64,000 nt of DNA from Mesorhizobium sp. WSM3859 (GCF_002295065.1 NZ_NSGG01000004.1:1-64000), one strand, 5' to 3'. Numbered from the stretch's first letter, positions 17,646-27,918 are shown. Notes: generated from the sequence alone by a model not told the origin. Translations and numbers: made by a program.

Positions 17646-19220
17646 ATGAGCAGCATCGGCGCCGCTTTCAGGCTCGCCAGGGCCGGCTGGGTGCTGGTCC
17701 GCGAGGGCGTCGTCGCGGCGTTGCCGGGCGAAGAGCTTTCCGGCATGCCGAAATTCGGCTGGAGCGTGGCGCGGCTTTTTACCCGGCGGCGGGCGCTGAG
17801 CTATCAGCGCGGCGACAGGCTGGCGCGCGCGGTGGTGCGGCTCGGACCTTCCTATGTCAAGCTCGGCCAGTTCCTGGCGACGCGGCCCGACGTCGTCGGC
17901 AACGACATGGCGCTCGACCTCGCGCTGTTGCAGGACAAGATGCACACCTTTCCGAAGGCGGAGGCGGTCCACGCGATCGAGGCCTCGCTCGGACGCAGGA
18001 TCGACGACCTCTATTCGAGCTTCGGTGAGCCGGTGGCGGCGGCCTCGATCGCGCAGGTGCACAGCGCCGAGGTCGTGCGTGGGGCTACTGCTTCGCGCGT
18101 GGCGGTGAAGGTCATCCGGCCCGGCGTGCGGCACCGCTTCTTCCAGGATCTCGAAAGCTATTTCCTGGCCGCCCACCTGCAGGAAAAATACATCCCCTCG
18201 TCACGTCGGCTGCGCCCGATCGAGGTGACGCAGACGCTCGCGCAGACCACCAGGATCGAGATGGATTTGCGGCTCGAGGCGGCCGCGCTTTCCGAGCTCG
18301 GCGAGAACACCAAGGACGATCCGGGATTCCGCGTGCCGGCAGTCGACTGGGAACGGACCGGCCGCGACGTGCTCACCATGGAGTGGATCGACGGCGTCAA
18401 GATGAACGACATCGCCGGCCTTGCCGCCGCCGGCCACGACCTCAAGGCGATCGCCGCCAATCTCATCCAGTCGTTCCTGCGCCATACGCTGCGCGACGGC
18501 TTCTTCCATGCCGACATGCATCCTGGAAATCTGTTCGTCGAGGCGGATGCCACCATCGTCGCGGTCGATCTCGGCATCGCCGGGCGGCTCGGCAAGAAGG
18601 AGCGGCGCTTCCTGGCGGAGATCCTCTACGGCTTCATCGTGCGCGACTATCAGCGCGTCGCCGAGGTGCATTTCGAGGCGGGCTACGTGCCGCGCCAGCA
18701 CAATGTCTCGGCCTTCGCCCAAGCGATCCGCGCCATCGGCGAGCCGATCCACGGCCAGTCGGCCGACACCATCTCGATGGCGAAGCTCCTGACGCTTCTC
18801 TTCGAGGTCACCGAGCTGTTCGACATGGCGACGCGGCCGGAACTGATCCTGCTGCAGAAAACCATGGTGGTGGTGGAAGGTGTCGCGCGCACGCTCGATC
18901 CGGGCTTCAACATGTGGAAGACCTCGGAGCCGGTGGTCGGCGACTGGATCGCCGGCAATCTCGGTCCGCGCGGACTGCTCACCGACGCGCGGGATGGCGC
19001 CAAGGCGCTGCTGGCGCTGGCGCGCCAGGCGCCGGACCTCGCCGCCCGCACCGACCGGCTGTCGCGCGAGATCGACCTGATGGCCGAGAACGGCCTCCGC
19101 TTCGACGAAGCGACCGCGCGAGCCATCGGCAAGGCGGAAGCGCGCCACACCCGTTCCGGCCGCGTCGCGCTGTGGGTGATCGCGCTGACGCTGATCTACA
19201 TTGCATGGAAATTGCTTTGA
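17646..19220 (+). CDS. ubiB: Ubiquinone biosynthesis kinase-like protein UbiB
   Basis: A 524-residue ABC1/ADCK/UbiB protein required for ubiquinone synthesis, an ATPase with protein-kinase-like fold. The family marks are visible: KLGQFLATRPD (the KxGQ motif), AAASIAQVHSA (alanine-rich loop replacing the glycine loop), FFHADMHPGN (catalytic loop) and VDLGIAGRL (DFG equivalent). A single transmembrane segment at the extreme C terminus (WVIALTLIYIAW) anchors it to the inner membrane. Co-directional with ubiE and the downstream coaBC. Confidence 0.95.
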   Translation: MSSIGAAFRLARAGWVLVREGVVAALPGEELSGMPKFGWSVARLFTRRRALSYQRGDRLARAVVRLGPSYVKLGQFLATRPDVVGNDMALDLALLQDKMHTFPKAEAVHAIEASLGRRIDDLYSSFGEPVAAASIAQVHSAEVVRGATASRVAVKVIRPGVRHRFFQDLESYFLAAHLQEKYIPSSRRLRPIEVTQTLAQTTRIEMDLRLEAAALSELGENTKDDPGFRVPAVDWERTGRDVLTMEWIDGVKMNDIAGLAAAGHDLKAIAANLIQSFLRHTLRDGFFHADMHPGNLFVEADATIVAVDLGIAGRLGKKERRFLAEILYGFIVRDYQRVAEVHFEAGYVPRQHNVSAFAQAIRAIGEPIHGQSADTISMAKLLTLLFEVTELFDMATRPELILLQKTMVVVEGVARTLDPGFNMWKTSEPVVGDWIAGNLGPRGLLTDARDGAKALLALARQAPDLAARTDRLSREIDLMAENGLRFDEATARAIGKAEARHTRSGRVALWVIALTLIYIAWKLL

Positions 19221-19252
19221 GCGCCATGCGGCTTGTCGCCGATTGATTGCAT

Positions 19253-19282
19253 TGCTATCATTGCAAGCGCCACATGAGGCAA
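19253..19282 (+). promoter_or_regulatory. Possible FitA-type operator before the RHH-CoaBC gene
   Basis: TGCTATCA, followed after 14 bases by TGAGGCAA, lies 11 bases before the start codon. From memory, gonococcal FitA recognises TGCTATCA and its reverse complement TGATAGCA separated by 12-14 bases. The left half matches exactly; the right half keeps TGA and GCA but is degenerate. Given the FitA-like domain encoded just downstream, autoregulation is possible but unproven. Confidence 0.4.
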
Positions 19283-19292
19283 GTGCAATCAC

Positions 19293-20765
19293 ATGGCCAG
19301 CATCACGATCCGCAACCTGGATAGCGAGGTCAAGGACCTGCTGCGGCAGCTTGCCGCCGAAAATGGCTGCTCGATGGAGGAGCAGGCGCGGGCGATGATC
19401 CGAGCCGCGGTCGAAGGCAGGGCAGGGCAGGCCGGCCGCATCGACCAGATCGAGGAGAAGCTGCGGGCGCTGACAGGTTCGAAGGAGCAGGCGACGCCGG
19501 TTGTCGCGGCATCCGGCAAGCCGGTCCCGCGAGGCTCGCTCTCCGGCAAGCGCATCCTGCTCATCATCGGCGGCGGCATCGCCGCCTACAAGGCGCTGGA
19601 CCTGATCCGGCGGCTGCGCGAGCGCGGGGCGTCGGTGCGGGTGGTCATGACATCGGCCGCGCAGGAATTCGTCACCACTTTATCGGTCGGAGCGCTTTCG
19701 GCCGATCATGTCTTCACTGAATTGTTCGACCGCGAGGACGAGCACGATGTCGGCCATATCAGGCTGTCGCGCGAGGCCGATCTGCTGGTCGTGGCGCCGG
19801 CCACCGCCGACCTGATGGCGAAGCTCGCCAACGGCCATGCCAATGACCTCGCCTCGACGGTGCTTCTCGCCACCGACAAGAAGGTGCTGATGGCGCCGGC
19901 GATGAATCCGAAAATGTGGGCGCATCCGGCAACGCGGCGCAACCGGGCGAGCTTGCAGAAGGACGGCATCGCCTTTGTCGGACCTGGTAAGGGCGAGATG
20001 GCCGAAAGCAACGAAGCCGGCGAGGGCCGCATGGCCGAACCGCTGGAGATCGTCGCCGCGATCGAGGCGATGCTCGACGAGAAGCCGAAACCGCTTGCCG
20101 GTCGCAGGTTCATCGTCACCTCAGGGCCTACGCACGAGCCGATCGACCCGGTGCGCTACATCGCCAACCGCTCGTCCGGCAAGCAGGGCCATGCGATCGC
20201 GGCCGCGCTGGCAAAGCTCGGCGCCGATGTGCGGCTGGTTTCCGGTCCGGTGAACATCCCCGATCCCGCCGGCGTCGCGACCACGCATGTGGAGACGGCC
20301 GCCCAGATGAAGGAAGCAGTCGAGAGCCTGCTGCCGGCGGATGTCGCCATATTCGTCGCCGCGGTCGCCGACTGGCGCACGACCAATGCCGCCGGCGAGA
20401 AGATCAAGAAGGTGGCGGGCGAGGGGCCGCCTTCGTTGCAGATGGTCGAGAACCCGGACATCCTGGCCGGCATTGGTCATCATGCGCAGAGGCCGGGCCT
20501 TGTCGTCGGCTTCGCCGCCGAGACGCAGGACCTGATCCGCAATGCCGAGGCAAAGCTCAAGAAGAAGGGCGCCGATTTCATCGTCGCCAACGACGTCTCG
20601 CATGAAAGCGGCATCGGTCCGTCCGGCGTGATGGGCGGCGACCGCAACAAGGTGCGCATCGTCTCCAGGAGCGGCGTCGAGGAATGGCCCGAAATGGGCA
20701 AGGACGAGGTGGCGGCGCGGCTTGCCGCGCTCATTGCGGAGCGGCTGCAGACCATCGTGGTGTGA
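19293..20765 (+). CDS. coaBC: Bifunctional CoaBC with an N-terminal ribbon-helix-helix (FitA-like) domain
   Basis: A 490-residue phosphopantothenoylcysteine synthetase/decarboxylase for coenzyme A synthesis, about 80-90 residues longer than usual at its N terminus. Residues 1-42 (ITIRNLDSEVKDLLRQLAAE, then CSMEEQARAMIRAAV) match FitA/VapB-type RHH antitoxins. A linker leads to the CoaC domain from about residue 83: GGGIAAYK, catalytic His155 in DVGHIRLS, APATADLMAKLANG and PAMNPKMW. The CoaB domain follows from about 255: VTSGPTHEPIDPVRYIANRS, EKIKK and VGFAAET. The CoaC lid (residues 230-250) reads GEMAESNEAGEGRM and has no cysteine. No PIN toxin gene is adjacent. A start after the RHH part is conceivable. 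Confidence 0.92.
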   Translation: MASITIRNLDSEVKDLLRQLAAENGCSMEEQARAMIRAAVEGRAGQAGRIDQIEEKLRALTGSKEQATPVVAASGKPVPRGSLSGKRILLIIGGGIAAYKALDLIRRLRERGASVRVVMTSAAQEFVTTLSVGALSADHVFTELFDREDEHDVGHIRLSREADLLVVAPATADLMAKLANGHANDLASTVLLATDKKVLMAPAMNPKMWAHPATRRNRASLQKDGIAFVGPGKGEMAESNEAGEGRMAEPLEIVAAIEAMLDEKPKPLAGRRFIVTSGPTHEPIDPVRYIANRSSGKQGHAIAAALAKLGADVRLVSGPVNIPDPAGVATTHVETAAQMKEAVESLLPADVAIFVAAVADWRTTNAAGEKIKKVAGEGPPSLQMVENPDILAGIGHHAQRPGLVVGFAAETQDLIRNAEAKLKKKGADFIVANDVSHESGIGPSGVMGGDRNKVRIVSRSGVEEWPEMGKDEVAARLAALIAERLQTIVV

Positions 20766-20778
20766 GGCCGAAGCCGGC

Positions 20779-20794
20779 GCCCGGGTCGCCGGGC
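20779..20794. terminator. Possible terminator hairpin between convergent coaBC and dgdA-like gene
   Basis: GCCCGG and CCGGGC flank a GTCG loop in the 36-base gap between two convergent genes. The stem is short but GC-only; neither side has a T-run, so a factor-independent role is uncertain. Confidence 0.35.
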
Positions 20795-20801
20795 CCCGAC
20801 G

Positions 20802-22269
<1,468 letters not shown>

Positions 22270-22335
22270 AGATAGCGGTTGGCGTTGGTGCAGTAAAATT
22301 GATAGTAATCGGATCCGGATATCAACGGATTTGAT

Positions 22336-23193
22336 ATGCAGGCTCCGCTCGATCTCAAGCTTCTGTCGACATTCGTGCGCGCGGCGCATTCCGGTACGCT
22401 GAGCGCCGTGGCTGTTCAGGTCGGGCGCACGCAATCGGCCGTGACCATGCAGATCCAGCGGCTGGAGGAAGCGCTTGGCCAGAGCCTATTCCATCGCAGC
22501 GGCAGCGGCGTGCGGCTGACCGGCAGCGGCGAACGATTTCTGGCCTATGCCGAGCGTATCCTCAAAATCCACGACGAGGCGATCTCGGCCTTTTCCGACA
22601 AGGGCCTGCATGGGTCGATCATCTTCGGCAGCCCCGAAGATTATCTGAGCGCGTTCTTCCCAGCGCTCCTGAAGAGTTTCGGTACCATGTATCCCGATGT
22701 CGAGATCAAGGTGGTCTCGGCGCCGACGGTCGAACTGCGCACGCTCATCAATGCGCGTCAGGTCGATCTGGCGCTCGTTTCCACACCCAATCCAAGCGAT
22801 GCACCGGATGTGGTGCGCAGAGAGTCCCTGGTCTGGGTCGGCAGCCGGCCAATTCTGGAGCTCTATGATTTCGGCGATACCGTTCCGCTGGCCCTGGCCG
22901 CGTCGAACGCGATCGACCACAAGGGGGCCTGTGAGGCCATGACCCGCTCCGGCCTGCGCTACAAGATAGCCTATGCCTCCAACAGCCTTGCCGGGCTGAT
23001 CGCCGTGGCGCGGTCAGGTCTGGCGATCAGCGTGATGGCCGAGGAGGCCGTGCCGCCCGACCTCCATATTCTCGGCGCTCCGCTTCCTCCGCTTCCTGAA
23101 CTCGGCATTGTGATCGTTTTCGCCGACGCGGATCGATCGCCCGCGGCCACGGCCTTTGCCCATCATATCCGAAACGTTCTGCCGTCGCTTTGA
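22336..23193 (+). CDS. LysR-family transcriptional regulator (DgdR-like)
   Basis: A 285-residue LysR regulator. The N-terminal winged helix covers residues 5-65, with the recognition region RTQSAVTMQIQRLEEALGQSLFHR. The ligand-binding domain follows from about residue 90. It is divergent from the dialkylglycine decarboxylase-like gene, so by analogy with DgdR it probably controls that gene in response to the amino acid substrate. The control region also contains a mosaic repeat. Confidence 0.88.
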   Translation: MQAPLDLKLLSTFVRAAHSGTLSAVAVQVGRTQSAVTMQIQRLEEALGQSLFHRSGSGVRLTGSGERFLAYAERILKIHDEAISAFSDKGLHGSIIFGSPEDYLSAFFPALLKSFGTMYPDVEIKVVSAPTVELRTLINARQVDLALVSTPNPSDAPDVVRRESLVWVGSRPILELYDFGDTVPLALAASNAIDHKGACEAMTRSGLRYKIAYASNSLAGLIAVARSGLAISVMAEEAVPPDLHILGAPLPPLPELGIVIVFADADRSPAATAFAHHIRNVLPSL

Positions 23194-23239
23194 GGGTCTG
23201 CCGCCTTGCGGCTTCTCGATCAGTTCCGGGCCTTGAGCG

Positions 23240-24676
23240 TCAGCTCGCGGCGAATTGCGGCCGGTTCGCCCTAGACGATATCCTGAGCGCCGCCAGGCAG
23301 CCGACGATCCCGAGCGGCACGAAAGCCAGGAACAGCCAGCCAGCGACGGTCGCGGCCGCCTCGCGGCTCAGCCCTTCGGAGAAGCCGCTGGCATTGGCGA
23401 TGATGCCGGCGACGGCCGCGCCAACCGCATAGCCGATCCGTTGCATCGTCGGCACGGCGGCGGAGGCGATGGTCTGTTCGCCCTCGCGCGCCGAGGCAAC
23501 GATCACGCGGGTCAGGAACGGCCAGGCGACGCCGAAGCCGCCGCCCTGCAAAAGGGCGCAGAGCAGGATCAGCGGGATCGAGCCGGTCGGGATCGTGTAG
23601 GCGAAGCCGGCAACGCCGCAGGCGATCATCACCGCGCCGACGACGATGATCGACCGCTCGCGATGCAGCGGCGCATTGGCGACGAGGATCGACAGGATCG
23701 ACCATGAGATCGACTCGGCGGCGATGATATAGCCGGTGGTGAGAAGCGGGATCTGATGCAGCGTGGTCAAGAGCAGAGGCCCGTAGATGCCGAAGGAGCA
23801 AGTCGCCACCGAGAACGCCGCGACCATGGTCATGCCGCTGCCGACTGGCGAGCGCCACGAAAACAGATTTGACGGAAAGAGCCGCGAGCGAGGCTTGAGC
23901 CCATCGATCTGGACGAACAGCGCCAGGCCGACCAGGCCAAGCGCAAGCAGGATCGAAGAGCGCAACAGAGCGATATCGACGCCAGCGGTTGCGATCAGCA
24001 CGACGGCGACGGCAAGGCAGCCGAGCGCGCCATAGGGGAAGGGCGGTGCCGTGTCGCTAGACGCCTGCGGCCGCGACGCGCCGGCGGTGTTGAGGACGGT
24101 CAGGCTGGCAAGCGCGACGGCGATGCCGCCCAGCGTGAAGATGCCGACCGCCCAGCGCCAGGACAGAAGCTCGACCATGATCGCCCCGATCATCGGACCG
24201 CTAAAGGCGGCGATGCCCCAGATCGCCGACATCACGCCGAAGAGTTGCGGCCAGATGTTGCGTGGAAACAACCGCTCGACCGAGATGAACGCCAGCGAAA
24301 CCAGCGCGCCGCCACCGAGGCCCTCGATCAATCGTCCGGCGAGGAACTGCGCCATCGAGGGAGCCACAGCGCTTACCAGCGCGCCGGCCGCGTAAAGCAG
24401 GGCAGCGACCGCCATGTTGTTGCGCAGGCTGACGTAGCTGACCAGCCGGCCGGCCGCAGCGCCCGCAGTAATGGCGCCAAGCTCGTAGATCGCCAGCGAC
24501 CAGCCGACCAACTGCACACCGTCCAACTCGCCGACCATCGCCGGCATCACCGTCGCCACCATCGTCTCGTTGGTGGCGTAGAGCAGAATGCCGAGATTGA
24601 TGAAGCAGAAGCGCGCCAGGTCGCCGCTCATCCACAGCGCCCGCCAGTCGACCTTGTTTTCCGATTCCCTATTCAA
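23240..24676 (-). CDS. MFS transporter, probable drug/metabolite exporter
   Basis: A 478-residue major facilitator with a short cytoplasmic N terminus and about 14 hydrophobic segments, as in the DHA2/EmrB group. Recognisable family stretches are NLGILLYATNETMVATVMPAM in segment 1, the segment 2-3 loop region and FSGPMIGAIM in segment 5. It is convergent with the LysR gene, 46 bases apart. Substrate cannot be read from the sequence. Confidence 0.85.
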   Translation of the reverse strand: MNRESENKVDWRALWMSGDLARFCFINLGILLYATNETMVATVMPAMVGELDGVQLVGWSLAIYELGAITAGAAAGRLVSYVSLRNNMAVAALLYAAGALVSAVAPSMAQFLAGRLIEGLGGGALVSLAFISVERLFPRNIWPQLFGVMSAIWGIAAFSGPMIGAIMVELLSWRWAVGIFTLGGIAVALASLTVLNTAGASRPQASSDTAPPFPYGALGCLAVAVVLIATAGVDIALLRSSILLALGLVGLALFVQIDGLKPRSRLFPSNLFSWRSPVGSGMTMVAAFSVATCSFGIYGPLLLTTLHQIPLLTTGYIIAAESISWSILSILVANAPLHRERSIIVVGAVMIACGVAGFAYTIPTGSIPLILLCALLQGGGFGVAWPFLTRVIVASAREGEQTIASAAVPTMQRIGYAVGAAVAGIIANASGFSEGLSREAAATVAGWLFLAFVPLGIVGCLAALRISSRANRPQFAAS

Positions 24677-24765
24677 GACGCTCTCCCGATTTCATGTCGG
24701 GCATGTCTGTAGAACCTCAAGCGGACTTGAGCTCAAGCGGATTTTTTATGCCGTGATGACGGACG

Positions 24766-25242
24766 TCAGTTCGCCGTGCTGCGCAGCTGGAACTGGCTGA
24801 CGCCGATGGCGATGTTGAGGCCGGTCTGGGTCTGGATGCTGAGCGGCTGCAGGGTGAAGGCGTTGCCGGTGCCGCCGACCAGCAGATTGGCGCCGACCGC
24901 GGCGGTCACCTCGGCGCTGGCGCCGACATAGTCGCCGGCGAGCGCGCCCGGAGCGTAGATGTTGTTCATGGGCGTCAGCACCAGCCAGCGCATCACGCTC
25001 TGGCTGGTGGTGCCGATGTCGAGGCCGTATTTGTTGACGGCGCCGAAATAGGCTTCCGGCGCGAAGGTCTTGTCGGCCGGCGTGAAGGTGCAGCTCAGAT
25101 CCTTGCTGGAGCCGAAGACGAAGCCGGTGCCGCCGCCGATGGCGCAATCCAGCACGCCGAGCTCGACGCCGCCGGTTTCCGCTTGAGCCTGTCCGGCCAG
25201 TGCAATAATCACGATCGCGGCTGCGGCGATGATCCTCGACAT
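24766..25242 (-). CDS. DUF992 family exported protein (copy 1)
   Basis: A 158-residue secreted protein with a signal peptide (residues 1-21, ending AQA). The mature part has the DUF992 pattern: GVLDCAIGGGTGFVFGSSKDLSCTF near the start, GLDIG in the middle and GANLLVGG towards the end. The family is common in Hyphomicrobiales and has no established function. The start MSRIIAAA was chosen because it gives a clean signal peptide and follows GGGGGA; a longer frame does not. A paralogue of identical length lies upstream at 25389. Confidence 0.85.
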   Translation of the reverse strand: MSRIIAAAAIVIIALAGQAQAETGGVELGVLDCAIGGGTGFVFGSSKDLSCTFTPADKTFAPEAYFGAVNKYGLDIGTTSQSVMRWLVLTPMNNIYAPGALAGDYVGASAEVTAAVGANLLVGGTGNAFTLQPLSIQTQTGLNIAIGVSQFQLRSTAN

Positions 25243-25260
25243 ATGTCCCCCTCTTGTTTT

Positions 25261-25309
25261 GACGCAATTCCGGACGGAAAACCGTGTCACACTTTTCCTG
25301 GAATTGCTC
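25261..25309. repeat. Intergenic palindromic repeat, short form
   Basis: GACGCAATTCCGGACGG and CCTGGAATTGCTC form an imperfect palindrome around AAAACCGTGTCACACTTTT. It is the shorter relative of the element at 5725-5798. It lies between the two DUF992 genes. Confidence 0.75.
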
Positions 25310-25318
25310 AAAAGCATA

Positions 25319-25354
25319 CGGCCCGGAACGGCTACAATGTCCTGTTCCGGGCCG
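25319..25354 (-). terminator. Hairpin after the second DUF992 gene
   Basis: CGGCCCGGAAC and GTTCCGGGCCG form a perfect 11-base-pair stem with a 14-base loop, beginning 35 bases after the stop of the upstream DUF992 gene. On the minus strand a TTTT run follows a few bases later, so termination is likely though not textbook. Confidence 0.6.
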
Positions 25355-25388
25355 CGCGTATAGGCGGATGTCGTTAGCGGCTGAGCGC

Positions 25389-25865
25389 TTATTTGTAGGA
25401 GTGGACCAGATCCAGCGACGCTACCGCGACGGCCAGGTTGACGCCGGTCTGCGCCTGGACGCTGAGCGGCTCCAGCATGAAGGCGCCGTCGAGGCCGCCG
25501 ACCAGGAGGTTGGCGCCGCCGCCGGTCACGACGGAGGCCTCGGCGTTGACGCCGTAATAGCTGCCGGCGAGGTCGCCCGCCTCATGATGGCGCGTGGCGC
25601 CGAGCACTGCCCAGACGAGCTGGCCCTGATGCGTCTGGCCGATGTCGACGCCGAGCTTGGAGATCATGCCGGTGTATTGCTCGGCCGGACCGTGATGATA
25701 GGGACGGAAGGTGCAGGATACGCCCTTGTTGGACGTGATGACATAGCCGACGCCGCCGTCGATGGTGCAATCGAGCGTGCCGAGCCGGAGCGTGCCGGCG
25801 CTGACCGGAGAAGCGAGGACCGTGGCGGCAAGCGCGGCAGCGGCACAGGCAAGGGATTTGATCAT
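25389..25865 (-). CDS. DUF992 family exported protein (copy 2)
   Basis: A 158-residue secreted paralogue of the neighbouring DUF992 protein. The signal peptide (residues 1-23, ending VSA) is followed by GTLDCTIDGGVGYVITSNKGVSCTF-like sequence (two cysteines conserved between copies), LGVDIG and GANLLVGG. The tandem arrangement and equal lengths point to local duplication, but the two have diverged considerably. Function unknown. Confidence 0.85.
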   Translation of the reverse strand: MIKSLACAAAALAATVLASPVSAGTLRLGTLDCTIDGGVGYVITSNKGVSCTFRPYHHGPAEQYTGMISKLGVDIGQTHQGQLVWAVLGATRHHEAGDLAGSYYGVNAEASVVTGGGANLLVGGLDGAFMLEPLSVQAQTGVNLAVAVASLDLVHSYK

Positions 25866-26097
25866 TGGAAAGGTCCTTTCGCGAAAAATTTTGGCCCCGG
25901 CTTAAACGAGCGAGGTGCGCCGAGCGTTCCGCCGAAACCTTGGCGCGAACATGGCAAAGATTAACGCATTGCCTTGGGCGGTTAACGGATCGCTATCGGC
26001 GTCTCACGGCGCAACACCGAAGTCACCGGCGGCCACTCAGGCGATCGAGGACGACGCCTAAGTCGTGATAGGTACCTCTGTGGGCGTCAGCTTGCGA

Positions 26098-26949
26098 TCA
26101 GCTGGCGTTGGTGCCGGTGCGCGACAGACCGTCCTTGGCCGGCTGGTAGTTCGGGTCGAGGTGGATCGCCTCGCGGTAGGACTTGGCGGCCCTGGCCTTG
26201 TCGCCGCGGCGCTCGTAGATCAGCGCCTGGTTGGCCCAGGCCTCGGCATTCTTGCCGTCGAGCTTGATGGCCATGTTGAAATCGGAGAAGGCGTTGTCCT
26301 CGTCGCCTGTCGCCAGATAGGAGAGGCCGCGGCCGTTGTAGGGCTCGGCGGCGTCCGGCGCCAGCGAGATGGCGGTCGAGAAATCCTCGATGGCGAATTT
26401 GTGCTGGCCCTGGCTCTGATAGATCAGGCCACGATTGTGGTAGGCGCGCGCATCGGTGGTGTCGAGCTGGATCGCCTTCTGGAAGTCGTTGAAGGCATCC
26501 TGGGTGCGGCCCGCCTTACGGTAGAGATTGCCGCGGCCGATATAGGCGGCATCGTAATTGGCGTTGATCTGGATCGAGCGGTTGTAGTCAGCCAGAGCCG
26601 CTTCCTGGTTGCCGAGGAAACGCTGGATCAGCGCGCGGTTCGAATAGGCCTGGTAGAAGTTCGGATTGAGCTGGATGGCCTGGTTGAAGTCCTTGAGCGC
26701 CGCCTGGTACTGGCCGCCGCGGCCATAGGCCGAGCCGCGCACATTATAACCCTCGGGATCCTGCGGATTGCGCTGGATGACCGCCGAGAGCGAGGAGATG
26801 TTCTCGCTTGAGCCTTGCGCCTTGTCGATCGAGTTGAACTCACCCGTCGGGGCCGTCTGGCATGCTGCAAGCATCAGACCCGAAAGCAGGGCCGCCGTCA
26901 GGGCGAAGCCGCGAAAAGCGGTTCCACGCTCCACGGTAATAGCGTTCAT
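26098..26949 (-). CDS. TPR-repeat lipoprotein
   Basis: A 283-residue protein with a lipoprotein signal peptide and lipobox LMLAAC near residue 30, followed by six or seven tetratricopeptide repeats from about residue 60 to 270 (units such as AYSNRALIQRFLGNQEAALADYNRSI). Such periplasmic TPR lipoproteins act as scaffolds for envelope assemblies. The ATG at 26949 has GAGGA at the right spacing; an ATG 12 bases upstream would place that site inside the coding region. It follows rpsU on the same strand, beyond a terminator. Confidence 0.88.
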   Translation of the reverse strand: MNAITVERGTAFRGFALTAALLSGLMLAACQTAPTGEFNSIDKAQGSSENISSLSAVIQRNPQDPEGYNVRGSAYGRGGQYQAALKDFNQAIQLNPNFYQAYSNRALIQRFLGNQEAALADYNRSIQINANYDAAYIGRGNLYRKAGRTQDAFNDFQKAIQLDTTDARAYHNRGLIYQSQGQHKFAIEDFSTAISLAPDAAEPYNGRGLSYLATGDEDNAFSDFNMAIKLDGKNAEAWANQALIYERRGDKARAAKSYREAIHLDPNYQPAKDGLSRTGTNAS

Positions 26950-27014
26950 CTTTGTCCTCACTGCCGCAGCGCCGTCAGTCCGTTCCCTCTCCGAACCGGC
27001 TCGAATCTATAAAC

Positions 27015-27047
27015 AAAAAGGTGGCGGCGATTCCGCATCGCGCCACC
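27015..27047 (-). terminator. Terminator after rpsU
   Basis: On the minus strand GGTGGCG pairs with CGCCACC and is followed by TTTTTG, 35 bases after the rpsU stop. It separates rpsU from the TPR lipoprotein gene. Confidence 0.85.
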
Positions 27048-27081
27048 TTCGGTATCCTTCGAAAAGGACGAAAAATAGGCG

Positions 27082-27348
27082 TTATGGGCGCGGCGAACGC
27101 GGCGCGCCACCAGCACCGGCCGGAGCCGGACGCGGGGTCATCGGCAGCAGGCCTTCGCGCTGGGCGCGCTTGCGGGCCAGCTTGCGGGCGCGGCGCACGG
27201 CTTCCGCCTTCTCGCGGGCACGCTTCTCGGACGGCTTCTCGTAGTGACCGCGCATCTTCATTTCGCGGAAAATACCTTCGCGCTGCATTTTCTTCTTCAG
27301 CGCGCGAAGCGCCTGATCAACGTTGTTGTCGCGGACGAGTACCTGCAC
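27082..27348 (-). CDS. rpsU: 30S ribosomal protein S21
   Basis: An 88-residue S21 beginning with a GTG codon and reading [20 protein letters not shown], the typical start. The basic stretch [20 protein letters not shown] follows, and a proline/glycine-rich tail (residues 72-88) is common in rhizobial S21. AGGA lies seven bases before the GTG. The open frame extends far upstream without resemblance and was rejected. A terminator follows. Confidence 0.95.
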   Translation of the reverse strand: MQVLVRDNNVDQALRALKKKMQREGIFREMKMRGHYEKPSEKRAREKAEAVRRARKLARKRAQREGLLPMTPRPAPAGAGGAPRSPRP

Positions 27349-27523
27349 GGGCAATCCTGTCTTCGGGTTTGAAATCGTTAGGCAATCGGCCAATAGCCGA
27401 GGTGCCTCCCGCGGCGAGTTGCACCGCGAATTGTGGCGGCTGATAGCAGAATCAGCCCGGGATGTCCACCGCTGATTGCGGGAAAGCGCGATCAAAAACC
27501 GGAGCGGCGCGCCCCGCCGCGAT

Positions 27524-27916
27524 TCAGCCTTCCGCCGCCGCCAGATGAAGGCGTGCGAAATCCTCGAAAAACTCGCCATAATCGCAGGTGATTTCCTCGC
27601 CGGCGGCGATGTCGCGAATGGCGGTGGCGCCGCCATATTGCGAGAAATCCGTATTCGGCCGCTCGGAGTGGTTCATGAAGCGGCCATTGTCGACCTCATA
27701 GACCATGAAGCCCGGCTTGTCCGGGCTCGGATAGGCATAGCGGTCGAGCAATTCCCTCAGATGCGGGGGCGCGGCTTCGTATTTTTCCATCGGGATCAGC
27801 CGGTCGAAATCGGGATCGAGCCGCCAGATCGAAGCGCCTTTGCGGATCGGCTCGGCGGCGAAGACGCCGACGCCCTCGATGGCGCTCTGGGCAACATAGG
27901 TTCTGATCAGCAGCAT
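27524..27916 (-). CDS. Stand-alone SET-domain protein (putative protein lysine methyltransferase)
   Basis: A 130-residue protein made almost entirely of a SET domain. It has [17 protein letters not shown] at residues 14-30, NHSERPNTD (the NHS motif of the SAM pocket) and [10 protein letters not shown] near the C terminus, all typical. Such small bacterial SET proteins may methylate lysines of ribosomal or nucleoid proteins; the target here is unknown. The start MLLIRTYV at 27916 fits homologue-like length. Its ribosome binding site lies in one arm of a 49-base inverted repeat. It sits upstream of rpsU on the same strand. Confidence 0.85.
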   Translation of the reverse strand: MLLIRTYVAQSAIEGVGVFAAEPIRKGASIWRLDPDFDRLIPMEKYEAAPPHLRELLDRYAYPSPDKPGFMVYEVDNGRFMNHSERPNTDFSQYGGATAIRDIAAGEEITCDYGEFFEDFARLHLAAAEG

Positions 27917-27918
27917 CG

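Noticed and set aside
19293..19420. Separate antitoxin gene ending before coaBC
   Set aside because: The RHH part reads through in frame without a stop into the CoaC domain, so it is a fusion, not a separate gene.
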